This document shows positions 17,524 to 26,658 of a stretch of DNA of 64,000 nt, piece by piece. This DNA comes from Cellulomonas wangleii (lineage in GTDB: Bacteria > Actinomycetota > Actinomycetes > Actinomycetales > Cellulomonadaceae). Within the stretch, counting starts at the first letter, position 1, and the number at the start of each line of letters is the position of its first letter. The notes beneath the pieces were generated by a model, which worked only from the letters and a program-made list of their open reading frames with translations, did no database searches and was not told where the DNA came from. The DNA lies in NCBI RefSeq assembly GCF_018388445.1, contig NZ_CP074405.1, forward strand, positions 2,046,001 through 2,110,000. The letters are read 5' to 3'. The position numbers were made by a program, and so were the translations under genes.

Positions 17524-20415
17524 GTGCCCCCACGTCGCCGACCGTCCCGTGCCGCGTCCGCCGAGCCCAGCCGGTCCGGCGGCCCGTCCACCGCGCAGCC
17601 CCCGCGGGAGCCCGACCACGAGCCGTCGCCCGCGGAGCGGTACGCGGCCGCGCGTCGCCGGGCCGCCGCGGAGCGTGGCGAGCTCGGCACGTTCCGTGCC
17701 CGCCTGGACTTCCCGCTGGACGACTTCCAGGTCGAGGCGTGCGCGGCCCTGGAGCGCGGTAGCGGTGTCCTCGTCGCGGCGCCGACCGGTGCCGGCAAGA
17801 CGGTGGTCGGAGAGTTCGCCGTCCACCTCGCCCTCGCCTCGGGACGCAAGGCGTTCTACACGACGCCCATCAAGGCGTTGTCGAACCAGAAGTACGCGGA
17901 CCTGGCGCGGGTCCACGGCGCCGAGCGCGTCGGCCTGCTCACGGGGGACACGACCGTCAACGGCGACGCCGACGTCGTGGTGATGACGACCGAGGTGCTG
18001 CGCAACATGCTGTACGCGGGGTCGCCGGCGCTGCAGGGACTCGGCTACGTCGTCATGGACGAGGTGCACTACCTGGCGGACCGGTTCCGCGGTCCGGTCT
18101 GGGAGGAGGTGATCATCCACCTGCCCGACGACGTGCAGCTGGTGTCCCTGTCTGCCACCGTGTCCAACGCCGAGGAGTTCGGCGACTGGCTGGCGACCGT
18201 GCGCGGCGACACCACGGTGGTGGTCAGCGAGCACCGCCCCGTGCCGCTGGGGCAGCACGTGCTGGTGGGCGACCAGCTGCTCGACCTGTACGCCGGGCAC
18301 GTCGACCCGACGGCGCCCGGCGTCGACCCGCCCATCAACCCGGACCTGACGCACCTCCTGCGGCGCCAGCCGGCCGGTGTGCGCGACCAGCGCGGCCCGC
18401 GCGACCGCGGGCACCGGGGACGCGGCGGCCACCGGCCCGGGCCGGGCCTGCGCCCGCCGCCGCGGTTCGTGGTCGTCGACGAGCTCGCCGAGGCCGGTCT
18501 CCTGCCCGCGATCGTCTTCATCTTCTCGCGGGTGGGCTGCGAGTCGGCCGTGCAGCAGTGCCTGTCCGCGGGGGTGCGCCTCACCGACCCGCGGGAGCAG
18601 GCCGAGATCCGTCGCGTCGTCGAGGAGCGGTGCGCCGCGATCCCGCCCGAGGACCTGGGGGTGCTCGGGTACGACGCCTTCGTCGAGGCCCTCGCGCGCG
18701 GCGTCGCCGCGCACCACGCGGGCATGCTCCCGCTGTTCAAGGAGACGGTGGAGCACCTGTTCTCGCGGGGGTGGGTCAAGGTCGTGTTCGCGACCGAGAC
18801 CCTCGCGCTGGGCATCAACATGCCGGCACGCTCCGTGGTCCTCGAGAAGCTGGTCAAGTGGGACGGCAGCGCGCACGTCGACGTGACGCCGGGGGAGTAC
18901 ACCCAGCTCACCGGCCGCGCCGGGCGCCGGGGCATCGACACCGAGGGGCACGCCGTCGTCGTCGCGCACCCCGGGCTGGATCCCGTCCAGCTGGCAGGGC
19001 TGGCGTCGCGGCGGCTCTACCCGCTGCGCTCGTCGTTCCGTCCGACGTACAACATGGCCGTGAACCTCGTGGCGCAGGTGGGCCGGGAGCGGGCGCGCGA
19101 CGTGCTCGAGACGTCGTTCGCCCAGTTCCAGGCCGACCGCGGCGTCGTGGGCCTGGCACGCCAGGCGCAGACGCACGCCGAGGCCCTCGAGGGGTACGCC
19201 GAGGCCATGTCGTGCCACCTGGGGGACTTCGCCGAGTACATGACCCTGCGCCGCGCCATCACCGACCGCGAGCGCGGCATGGCCAAGGCGGCGGCGGCCG
19301 CACGGCGGGCCGACGTCACCCGCACGCTCGAGGGGCTGCACGTGGGCGACGTGGTCGAGATCCCCGTCGGTCGCCGCGCCGAGCACGCGGTCGTCGTGGA
19401 CCCCGGTGGCGGTGGCGGGTTCGACGGCCCGCGCCCGACCGTGCTGACCACGGACCGACGTGTGCGTCGGCTCACCGTCGCCGACGTCGGGACGGGCCTG
19501 CGGACGGTCGGTCGGCTACGGGTACCGGGACGGTTCGAGGTACGGGTGCCCGCCGCGCGGCGTGACCTGGCCGCGCGCCTGCGCGCCCGGCTGGACGAGC
19601 TCGACGTGGTGCCCTCGCCCGCCCGAGGGGGAGGGCGGCGTGCCGAGGCCCGGTCGGCGGCCACGGAGGACGCCGAGCTCGCGTCGCTGCGGCGCCGCCT
19701 GCGCGCGCACCCCTGCCACCGGTGCCCCGACCGCGAGGACCACGCGCGCTGGGCGGAGCGGTGGGAGCGGCTGCGTGACGAGCACGCCGCCCTGGTGCGT
19801 CGCATCTCGGGGCGCACGGGCTCGATCGCGGCGGTGTTCGACCGCATCTGCGACGTGCTGGGCACCCTGGGCTACCTCGCCACGGACGACACCGGGGCGC
19901 TGCGCGTGACCGACGACGGCCGCTGGCTGCGCCGCCTGTACGCGGAGAACGACCTGGTGCTCGCGGAGTGCCTGCGACGTGGCGTGTGGGACGAGCTGGA
20001 CCCACCGGGCCTGGCCGCGGCGGTCTCCACGATCGTCTACCGGTCGCGCCGCGAGGAGGACACCGAGCCTCGCGTGCCCGGGGGCCCGGACAGCCGGCTG
20101 GGCCACGCGCTCGACGCCGCGGTTCGCGCGTGGTCCGAGCTGGAGGACCTGGAGCACGGGGCGCGCCTCGACACCATCCAGCCGCTGGACCTGGGGCTCG
20201 TGGAGCCGATCCACCGGTGGGCCGCCGGGCGCAGCCTGGATGCCGTGCTGCGGGGGACCGACCTGGCTGCCGGCGACTTCGTGCGCTGGTGCAAGCAGGT
20301 CGTCGACGTGCTCGACCAGGTCGCCGGCGCGGCGCCGACGGAGCGGCTGCGCACGACGGCGGGCCGGGCGGTCGCGGCCGTGCGTCGTGGCGTCGTGGCG
20401 TACTCGGCGGTCTGA
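17524..20415 (+). CDS. Ski2/Mtr4-like DEAD/DEAH-box RNA helicase
   Basis: 963 residues, matching the large actinobacterial HelY-type helicases. After a basic N-terminal tail come Walker A APTGAGKT (86-93), the motif II box DEVH, SLSATVSNAEEFGDWL, LFSRGWVKVVFATETLALGINMP and GRAGRRGID; the C-terminal part (from about residue 780) is the helical DSHCT arch-type domain with AVFDRICDVLGTLGYL. In eukaryotes relatives feed RNA to the exosome; the bacterial role is unclear. GTG at 17524 lies six bases after TAGGGT (17512-17517), so it is probably leaderless with its own promoter. Confidence 0.92.
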   Translation: MPPRRRPSRAASAEPSRSGGPSTAQPPREPDHEPSPAERYAAARRRAAAERGELGTFRARLDFPLDDFQVEACAALERGSGVLVAAPTGAGKTVVGEFAVHLALASGRKAFYTTPIKALSNQKYADLARVHGAERVGLLTGDTTVNGDADVVVMTTEVLRNMLYAGSPALQGLGYVVMDEVHYLADRFRGPVWEEVIIHLPDDVQLVSLSATVSNAEEFGDWLATVRGDTTVVVSEHRPVPLGQHVLVGDQLLDLYAGHVDPTAPGVDPPINPDLTHLLRRQPAGVRDQRGPRDRGHRGRGGHRPGPGLRPPPRFVVVDELAEAGLLPAIVFIFSRVGCESAVQQCLSAGVRLTDPREQAEIRRVVEERCAAIPPEDLGVLGYDAFVEALARGVAAHHAGMLPLFKETVEHLFSRGWVKVVFATETLALGINMPARSVVLEKLVKWDGSAHVDVTPGEYTQLTGRAGRRGIDTEGHAVVVAHPGLDPVQLAGLASRRLYPLRSSFRPTYNMAVNLVAQVGRERARDVLETSFAQFQADRGVVGLARQAQTHAEALEGYAEAMSCHLGDFAEYMTLRRAITDRERGMAKAAAAARRADVTRTLEGLHVGDVVEIPVGRRAEHAVVVDPGGGGGFDGPRPTVLTTDRRVRRLTVADVGTGLRTVGRLRVPGRFEVRVPAARRDLAARLRARLDELDVVPSPARGGGRRAEARSAATEDAELASLRRRLRAHPCHRCPDREDHARWAERWERLRDEHAALVRRISGRTGSIAAVFDRICDVLGTLGYLATDDTGALRVTDDGRWLRRLYAENDLVLAECLRRGVWDELDPPGLAAAVSTIVYRSRREEDTEPRVPGGPDSRLGHALDAAVRAWSELEDLEHGARLDTIQPLDLGLVEPIHRWAAGRSLDAVLRGTDLAAGDFVRWCKQVVDVLDQVAGAAPTERLRTTAGRAVAAVRRGVVAYSAV

Positions 20416-20479
20416 GGCCCGCGGCCGTCGCCGGTGTGCGGACCGCAACCGGCCCGCCGTGGCCCTATCGTGTGCTGAT

Positions 20480-22099
20480 GTGAGCTCGACCCTGTACCGG
20501 CACGGCGTCGTGCACTCCCCGGCCGACCCCTTCGCCGAAGCGCTCCTCGTCGAGAACGGGGTCGTCGCCTGGCTCGGCTCCGACGACACGGCCGACGGCC
20601 TGGTCGCCGGCGTCGACGAGGTGGTCGAGCTGGGCGGTGCGCTGGTCGCGCCCGCGTTCGTGGACGCGCACGTCCACCTGCTCGAGACCGCCCTCGCGGC
20701 GGCCGGGCTCGACCTGACCGGCGCCTCCCTGCCCGCCGTGCTGGACGCCGTCGCGGCCGTCGCCGCGCGGCGCGGGGCGGGGGACCGCCGTGTCGTGCAC
20801 GGCACCGGCTGGGACGAGGGCGCGTGGCCCGAGGGTCGGGCGCCGACCCGGGCGGAGCTCGACGCCGCCGGGCAGGGTCTGCCCGTGTACCTCGCCCGCG
20901 TGGACGTGCACTCGGCGGTGGTGTCGAGCGCGCTGGCCGACCTGGCCGGCCTGCGGGACCTGCCCGGGTGGTCCCAGGACGGCCTGGTGGTCGGGGCCGC
21001 GCACCACGCGGCCCGCGATGTTGCTCTCGCGGTCGACGCGCAGGAGCGCACCGCGCTGTACCGCGACGCGCTGAGGCGGGCGGCGGCCGCCGGGATCGTG
21101 GCGGTCCACGAGCAGTCCGCGCCCCACGTCGACACCCGTGACGGCCTGCGTGAGCTGCTGACGACGACCGCGGACGCGGCGTCCGCCCTGCCGCTCGTCG
21201 TGGGCTACCGCGCCGAGGCGTGCGTCACGGTCGACGACGCACGCGCGCTGCTGGCCGACCTGCCCGGCCTGACGGGCATCGGCGGCGACCTCAACGTCGA
21301 CGGCTCCCTGGGCTCGCGCACCGCGGCCCTGCGGCACCCGTACGCCGACGCGCCGGGGACGTCCGGGACCCTGCACCTGACCGCCGAGCAGATCGCGAAC
21401 CACGTCACCGCAGTGACGCGGGCCGGGTCGCAGGCCGGCTTCCACGTCATCGGGGACCGCGCGCTGGACGAGCTGCTGCTGGGGATGCGGGCCGCGGCGG
21501 ACGTCGAGGGCTCGGCGGCGATCGCCGCCGCCGGCCACCGCGTCGAGCACGCCGAGATGGTCGACGCCCACTCGCTCGCGCAGATCCTGCTGCTGGGCCT
21601 GCGGCTGTCGGTGCAGCCGGCGTTCGACGCGACGTGGGGCGGCCCCGGCGGCATGTACGCCGCACGGCTGGGCCAGGGAAGGGCGGCAGCGCTGAACCCG
21701 TTCGCCGACCTCGCGGCCGCCGGCGTGCCGCTCGCCCTGGGATCGGACACACCCGTCACCCCGTTCGACCCCTGGGGTGGTGTGCGGGCCGCATCGGCGC
21801 ACCACCAGGCCGACCAGCGCATCAGCGCGCGGGCGGCGTTCCGGGCCGCGACCCGCGGCGGATGGCGGCTGGCAGGGCTCGACCACAGCGGTGCCGGTGA
21901 GCTGCGGGTCGGTGCGCCCGCGCACCTGGCGGTGTGGCAGGCCGAGCACCTCGTGGTCCAGGCGTCGCGCACGTCGACGTGGAGCGCCGACGCGCGTGCC
22001 GGGAGCCCGTTGCTGCCGGACCTCGGCCCCGACGAGCCGGCGCCGCGCTGCCTGCGCACGGTGCGCGCAGGCGTCGTCCTGCACGACGCGCTGGGCTGA
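20480..22099 (+). CDS. YtcJ-like metal-dependent amidohydrolase
   Basis: 539-residue amidohydrolase of the YtcJ/NfdA group. Metal ligands are seen in PAFVDAHVHLLE (near residue 65) and HVIGDRALDE, with RVEHAEMVDAHS and ALGSDTPVTPFDPWGGVRAA completing the fold. No signal peptide. The substrate is unknown; relatives act on N-substituted formamides and other amides. GTG at 20480 is eight bases after TATCGT (20466-20471). Confidence 0.85.
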   Translation: MSSTLYRHGVVHSPADPFAEALLVENGVVAWLGSDDTADGLVAGVDEVVELGGALVAPAFVDAHVHLLETALAAAGLDLTGASLPAVLDAVAAVAARRGAGDRRVVHGTGWDEGAWPEGRAPTRAELDAAGQGLPVYLARVDVHSAVVSSALADLAGLRDLPGWSQDGLVVGAAHHAARDVALAVDAQERTALYRDALRRAAAAGIVAVHEQSAPHVDTRDGLRELLTTTADAASALPLVVGYRAEACVTVDDARALLADLPGLTGIGGDLNVDGSLGSRTAALRHPYADAPGTSGTLHLTAEQIANHVTAVTRAGSQAGFHVIGDRALDELLLGMRAAADVEGSAAIAAAGHRVEHAEMVDAHSLAQILLLGLRLSVQPAFDATWGGPGGMYAARLGQGRAAALNPFADLAAAGVPLALGSDTPVTPFDPWGGVRAASAHHQADQRISARAAFRAATRGGWRLAGLDHSGAGELRVGAPAHLAVWQAEHLVVQASRTSTWSADARAGSPLLPDLGPDEPAPRCLRTVRAGVVLHDALG

Positions 22100-22104
22100 C
22101 GCGG

Positions 22105-22126
22105 CCGCCGGCCTTCGGTCCGGTGG
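22105..22126 (+). terminator. UUCG-loop hairpin after the amidohydrolase gene
   Basis: CCGCCGGCC (22105-22113) and GTCCGGTGG (22118-22126) pair, with one mismatch and one G-U pair, around a TTCG tetraloop just after the stop. Stable but without U-tract. Confidence 0.5.
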
Positions 22127-22312
22127 GGGTCCGTGAGACACCGCGCCGGCGACGTCCCTGGGTGAAAAACGGCGCCGCTCGCGCAGCCGGTGAACCGTCC
22201 AGATCGCCCGCATGGCCGACACGCGGGCGACACGCCGCGCGGGGGGAGTGCGCGCGGACCCACGGACCCGTGCTGGCCTGCGCCGATCTCGCTGACCTGG
22301 CCGTACGTCCCC

Positions 22313-22340
22313 TTGACAGGGTGGGTCAGACGGGTAGTTT
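22313..22340 (+). promoter_or_regulatory. Strong sigma70-type promoter
   Basis: A perfect -35 TTGACA (22313-22318), 16 bases, then TAGTTT (22335-22340). This is the best promoter match noticed in the window and stands in a gene-free region 226 bases ahead of lnt, whose own start carries a separate leaderless -10 box (TACGCT, 22554-22559). Transcription would begin near 22347. Confidence 0.75.
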
Positions 22341-22346
22341 CGCAGT

Positions 22347-22540
22347 GGCCCGTCGTTGCGGGCACCGGAGGGGGACCCACGAGCCACTGACCGGTGCCGC
22401 ACGGTCCGAGCTCCGACCGGGTCCGCGCGCTCAACAGAAAACGGCAGGACTCGTCCTCGCCGGTACGAAGGGCGCGCGGGCCGGTCGGTCGGGCCGGCCG
22501 TGCGGTCCCCGGTCGTCACCGGGGCCTCGACAGGGCCCCT
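22347..22540 (+). ncRNA. Candidate structured RNA upstream of lnt
   Basis: No convincing protein frame lies here. From the predicted start the transcript can form a long-range helix of about eleven pairs (centred on CCGCACGG 22397-22404 with CCGTGCGG 22498-22505), a GGCACCGG (22361-22368)/CCGGTGCC (22391-22398) stem, and a terminal CCCCGGT/ACCGGGG hairpin at 22507-22524 with a four-base loop. An A-rich unpaired patch (AACAGAAAAC) occupies the interior. Length and shape would suit a small regulatory RNA of about 200 bases or a long leader of lnt. No known family was recognised. Confidence 0.4.
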
Positions 22541-22565
22541 CCGGAGGCTGACGTACGCTGCTGCG

Positions 22566-24134
22566 GTGCCCGTCCCACCGTCCGCCCGCTGGCTGACGCT
22601 CGTCCTGGCCGCCGCGGGCGGCCTGGTCACGCGTCTCGCCTTCCCGGAGCCCGGCCTGTCGCTCCTGGCCCCGGTGGGCATGGCACTGCTGTACCTGGCG
22701 CTGCGCCGCGACTCCGCCGCCTGGAACGCCCTGGTCGGCCTCGTGTGGGGCCTGACGTGCTTCGGGCCCATGATCACGTGGGCGAACGACGCGGTCGGGC
22801 CGGTCCCGTGGCTGGCACTGACGGTGTTCGAGGCAGGCTACGTGGCGCTCTTCGGCGCCGCGTGGGCCTGGGCCAGGCGCGGTCACGCGGTCTGGCGCAG
22901 CGGCGCGTGGCAGCTCGCGGCGTTCGTGGTGCTGTGGGTCGGCGTCGAGGAGCTGCGCTCCGCCTGGCCGTTCGGAGGCTTCCCGTGGGGTCGGCTCGCG
23001 TTCTCGCAGGCCGACTCGTCGCTGTCCGCGTACATGTGGCTCGGCGGCACCCCGGTGCTCAGCGCCGTCGTCGCAGCACTCGGCGTGCTGCTGGCACGGG
23101 CCGTGCTCGCGGCGGGGCAGGTCGCCCTGGGTCGGACCGCCGGTGCCCTGGCCGCCGGCGGTGCCCTGGTCGTCGGGTCGCTGCTCATCCCGCTGGACAC
23201 CGTCGCGCAGCAGGGGACCCTGCGGGTCGGGGCGGTGCAGGGCAACGTGCCGGAGCCCGGCAAGCTCGACGCGTTCGGCGAGCGCCGTCAGGTCCTCGAC
23301 AACCACGTCGCCGGCACCCGGGCGCTGCTCGAGGACGTCCAGCCGGGCGACCTGGACCTCGTGCTCTGGCCGGAGAACGGCACGGACATCGACCCGCAGG
23401 TCGACGCCGAGGCAGCGGGCCTCATCGACGGCGTCGCGCAGGAGGTGGGTGCACCGGTGCTCGTGGGCACCGTGGAGTACCCCGATGCCGGGGGCCGGTA
23501 CAACACGGCGCTGCTGTGGCAGCCGGGGGAGGGGCCGGTGGCCCGCTACTCCAAGCAGCGGCCCGCGCCGTTCGCCGAGTACATCCCGATGCGCTCGTTC
23601 GTGCGGCACTTCTCCGACGCCGTCGACCTGGTGTCGCGCGACATGCTGCCCGGCACCGAGCCCGGCGTCATCCCGGTCGAGTCGTCCCGCCTGGGCCGCA
23701 CCGTGGTCGTGGGTGACGTGATCTGCTTCGAGGTCGCCTACGACGCCATCGTCCGTGACGCGGTCAGCGAGGGTGGCGAGCTGCTCGTGGTGCAGACCAA
23801 CAACGCGTCGTTCGGCTGGTCGGACGAGTCCACGCAGCAGCTGGCGATGTCGCGGCTGCGTGCGATCGAGCACGGACGCGCGACCGTGCAGATCTCGACG
23901 GTCGGCGTGAGCGCGGTCATCGAGCCCAACGGTGTCGTCACGCAGCGCACGGAGCTGTTCACCGACGCCGAGATGATCGCGAACCTGCCGCTGCGCGAGT
24001 CCCTGACGCCCGCGACGCGCGCGGGCGACTGGCCGGCGCTGGTCGCCGACGTGCTCGCCGTGTGGGTGGTCCTGGCGGGCATGGTGGGCGCGGCCAGGCT
24101 GCCGCGGGCCGAGCGGCCCGACGGCCCCGCCTGA
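22566..24134 (+). CDS. lnt: Apolipoprotein N-acyltransferase
   Basis: Adds the third acyl chain to lipoproteins at the membrane. The 522-residue protein has several N-terminal membrane helices followed by a nitrilase domain. The catalytic triad residues are visible: Glu in LWPENG, Lys in YSKQRPAPFAEY and Cys in VICFEVAYD. A further helix ends the protein (VLAVWVVLAGMVGA). GTG at 22566 is six bases after TACGCT (22554-22559), hence probably leaderless. In many actinobacteria a polyprenol-phosphate mannose synthase gene follows; here rbpA comes next on the other strand. Confidence 0.93.
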   Translation: MPVPPSARWLTLVLAAAGGLVTRLAFPEPGLSLLAPVGMALLYLALRRDSAAWNALVGLVWGLTCFGPMITWANDAVGPVPWLALTVFEAGYVALFGAAWAWARRGHAVWRSGAWQLAAFVVLWVGVEELRSAWPFGGFPWGRLAFSQADSSLSAYMWLGGTPVLSAVVAALGVLLARAVLAAGQVALGRTAGALAAGGALVVGSLLIPLDTVAQQGTLRVGAVQGNVPEPGKLDAFGERRQVLDNHVAGTRALLEDVQPGDLDLVLWPENGTDIDPQVDAEAAGLIDGVAQEVGAPVLVGTVEYPDAGGRYNTALLWQPGEGPVARYSKQRPAPFAEYIPMRSFVRHFSDAVDLVSRDMLPGTEPGVIPVESSRLGRTVVVGDVICFEVAYDAIVRDAVSEGGELLVVQTNNASFGWSDESTQQLAMSRLRAIEHGRATVQISTVGVSAVIEPNGVVTQRTELFTDAEMIANLPLRESLTPATRAGDWPALVADVLAVWVVLAGMVGAARLPRAERPDGPA

Positions 24135-24235
24135 GACCTCCGTCGACGCTCCTGGGCACCGCCGGGCGCCGGTGGCCGCATCGCCTCGGAAGAGGCCGTC
24201 ATCGTCGTGGGACCGCACCGCCGGGCCGACGCAGC

Positions 24236-24267
24236 ACGACGCCCCGGTGTCTCCACCGGGGCGTCGT
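24236..24267. terminator. Bidirectional terminator between lnt and rbpA
   Basis: A perfect 14-base stem, ACGACGCCCCGGTG (24236-24249) with CACCGGGGCGTCGT (24254-24267), around a TCTC loop between convergent genes. Confidence 0.8.
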
Positions 24268-24288
24268 CGGGTTGTGCGGTGCGCGTCG

Positions 24289-24633
24289 TCAGGCGCTGCG
24301 GCGCAGCTTGCCCGCGCGCAGCAGGCCGAGGCGCTCGTCGAGCAGCTCCTGCAGCTCGTTCACCGTGCGCCGCTCGAGGAGCATGTCCCAGTGCGTGCGC
24401 GGGGGCTTGCCGGCCTTGGCCTCGGGCTGCGCCGCGTCGCGCAGCAGAGCCTCGGCACCGCAGCGGCACTCCCAGACCACCGGCACGTCCGCCTCGACGG
24501 AGAACGGCAGGATGATGGTGTGGCCGTTGGGGCAGTCGTAGTGCGCCTGGAGCCGAGGGGCGAAGTCGACGCCCTCCTCGGTCTCCATGCTGTGGGACCC
24601 GATGCGCATGCCGCGCAGGGACCTGTTGGCCAT
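24289..24633 (-). CDS. rbpA: RNA polymerase-binding protein RbpA
   Basis: Actinobacterial RNA polymerase partner that stabilises the open complex and contacts the principal sigma factor. The 114-residue protein matches RbpA throughout: N-terminal MANRSLRGMRIGSHSMETE, the core domain with CPNGH and CRCGAEA (the cysteine pairs of the zinc-binding form), the basic linker, and the sigma-interaction helix ERRTVNELQELLDERL. GGAGG sits seven bases before the ATG. A TTGACA on the minus strand (complement of 24719-24724) is a probable -35 element about 90 bases upstream. Confidence 0.95.
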   Translation of the reverse strand: MANRSLRGMRIGSHSMETEEGVDFAPRLQAHYDCPNGHTIILPFSVEADVPVVWECRCGAEALLRDAAQPEAKAGKPPRTHWDMLLERRTVNELQELLDERLGLLRAGKLRRSA

Positions 24634-25005
24634 GTGGACCTCCGTGCCGTGTCGTCCCGGTGGACCCGCTCGTGGTGGGCCCTGCCGGATCGTGAGTCGA
24701 ATCGTTCTGCTACCTGACTGTCAACGCGGCCGGGTACCCCGATGTTCCGGCCGACCGTGAAGGTCTGGTGAACACCCCTCCGTGCGGCGCACGCACGTCG
24801 TGGTGGAGACCCCACCCTGTCAGGAACCGGCGCCCGTCGCGCGTCGGGGGAGCGCCGGACGGGGGACGGCGGCACCCCGGTGGGCGACGTGCCCACCTCG
24901 AGCCGCGCGGCACGCTCGGGCGCTGCGTTGCGTCCTGCGGACCGCTCCCGGGCGGCGAGCCCGTCCCCGCGGCGCGCGGGTCGGGGGGTCCCTAGGGTGG
25001 GCGCC
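24634..25005. promoter_or_regulatory. Divergent control region, rbpA and aldo/keto reductase
   Basis: No gene is seen in these 372 bases. It holds the rbpA leader and -35 candidate (TTGACA, complement of 24719-24724) on one side. On the other, TAGGGT at 24993-24998 is the -10 box for the leaderless aldo/keto reductase message. The middle 200 bases show nothing further. Confidence 0.5.
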
Positions 25006-25959
25006 ATGACGATGACGTACCGCCGGCTGGGCGACAGCGGACTGACGGTCTCCACGGCCGGCCTCGGGTGCAACACGTTCGGCGCGACGCTGGACCCCGA
25101 GGGTGTGGGGGCGGTGGTCGGGGCTGCGCTCGACGCGGGCGTCACCCTGTTCGACACCGCCGACGTGTACGGGGGAGTGCCGGGGCAGAGCGAAGAGCTG
25201 CTGGGCGCCGCGCTGCGGGTCCACCGCGACGACGTCGTCGTGGCGACCAAGTTCGGGATGGACGTGCGCGGCCTGCACGGCGCCGACTGGGGCGCGCGCG
25301 GGTCCCGGCGGTACGTCCGCCGGGCGATCGAGGGTTCGCTGCGCCGGCTGGGCACGGACCACGTCGACCTGTACCAGCTGCACGCACCCGACCCCGGCAC
25401 CCCGGTCGAGGAGACGCTGGCCGCGCTGCACGAGCTCGTCGTCGAGGGCAAGGTCCGGTACCTGGGGTCCTCGAACCTCGCGGCCTGGCAGGTGGTCGAC
25501 GCCGACTGGGTCGCACGGACCGCCGGGACGACTCCGTTCGTCTCCGCCCAGAACCGGTACAACCTGCTGGACCGCGGCGCCGAGGCCGAGCTCGTGCCGG
25601 CCGCCGAGCACGTGGGCGTCGGCATCCTGCCGTACGTCCCGCTCGCATCCGGCCTGCTGACGGGCAAGTACCGCCGCGGTGAGGCGGCGCCGGCGGGCAG
25701 CCGGCTGGCACGTATGCCGCAGCGGCTGGCCGCGGCGGACTTCGACCGCATCGAGGCGCTCGCCGCGCTCGCTGCCGACTGGGGGGTCGACCTACCCACG
25801 GTGGCGCTCGGCGGCCTGGCGGCGCAGCCGGCCGTGGCGTCGATCATCTCGGGTGCCCGCACGCCCGAGCAGGTGCGTGCGAACGTGGCCGCGGCGCTGT
25901 GGGAGCCGACGCTCGAGCAGCTCGCCGCCATCGACGAGGCCGCGCCCGGTCCGGTGTGA
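25006..25959 (+). CDS. Aldo/keto reductase
   Basis: NADPH-dependent oxidoreductase with a TIM barrel, 317 residues. Catalytic residues are in place: Asp/Tyr in FDTADVYGG, Lys in VVATKFGMD and His in YQLHAPDPG. The cofactor segment IISGARTPEQVRAN is near the end. The physiological substrate is not evident. ATG at 25006 is seven bases after TAGGGT (24993-24998), implying a leaderless message. It is a single-gene unit, convergent with the next gene. Confidence 0.9.
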   Translation: MTMTYRRLGDSGLTVSTAGLGCNTFGATLDPEGVGAVVGAALDAGVTLFDTADVYGGVPGQSEELLGAALRVHRDDVVVATKFGMDVRGLHGADWGARGSRRYVRRAIEGSLRRLGTDHVDLYQLHAPDPGTPVEETLAALHELVVEGKVRYLGSSNLAAWQVVDADWVARTAGTTPFVSAQNRYNLLDRGAEAELVPAAEHVGVGILPYVPLASGLLTGKYRRGEAAPAGSRLARMPQRLAAADFDRIEALAALAADWGVDLPTVALGGLAAQPAVASIISGARTPEQVRANVAAALWEPTLEQLAAIDEAAPGPV

Positions 25960-25992
25960 CCTGCGGCCACGAGCAGGCCTCAGGGCACGACC

Positions 25993-26445
25993 TCACGGGC
26001 CGAGCACGCGTGCGCGGTGCTCGCCGATCGCGACCACGGCGCTGAGCCGCACGCCGTGGTCCGCGGTCGTGGTGCGCAGGGCGTGCTCCCACGCGCGCTC
26101 CAACGACCCGCGGTCACCACCGGCCGCCCGCACGACGGCCACGGCCACCGACCCGTCGGGCGCGTCGTGGGTGAGGATGTCCGCCAGTGCGACCACCACC
26201 TGCCGGACCTGCGCCGGGTCGGGGTGCAGGGGGATGCCGACGAGGGGCAGCACGACGGGCAGCATCGTGCCGTCCGCGTCGAGCAGCGCGAGCCACAGCG
26301 CCGGCGGCCCGGCGCGTTCGGGGCCCACGAGCGACAGCATCGCCGCGAGGATGTCGTCGACGTCGCGCAGCGGGTGCGCCGGCAGCACGGGCAGGTCGTC
26401 GTCGGGACCGGGGGCGGCCCAGCCGGCCGCGTCGGGCGTGTCCAT
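25993..26445 (-). CDS. Hypothetical protein
   Basis: 150 residues of unknown function, probably cytoplasmic. No membrane segment or known motif; sequence such as WLALLDADGTMLPVVLPL and GVRLSAVVAIGEHRARVL suggests a compact alpha/beta domain. ATG at 26445 with a GAGG four bases upstream is chosen; the longer open frame reaching 26628 adds only low-complexity residues. Confidence 0.65.
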   Translation of the reverse strand: MDTPDAAGWAAPGPDDDLPVLPAHPLRDVDDILAAMLSLVGPERAGPPALWLALLDADGTMLPVVLPLVGIPLHPDPAQVRQVVVALADILTHDAPDGSVAVAVVRAAGGDRGSLERAWEHALRTTTADHGVRLSAVVAIGEHRARVLGP

Positions 26446-26658
26446 GCCTCGACCCTGGCCGTGCGGCGCGGGGTGCGGGCGCGCCGACGGACCGGCCGTG
26501 GACGCGGCACGGCGGCACCGGGTCTGTGGTCGGTTCGGGGCGCACCCGTGCGGCGTGCCACGGTGCCCGTGCGCGGGACTCGTCACGCGGGGACGATCGG
26601 CACGTCGCGCGCCGCGCTTGACGTCCACGGCGCGCCCGGGTCCGGACGCAGCGGGGGA

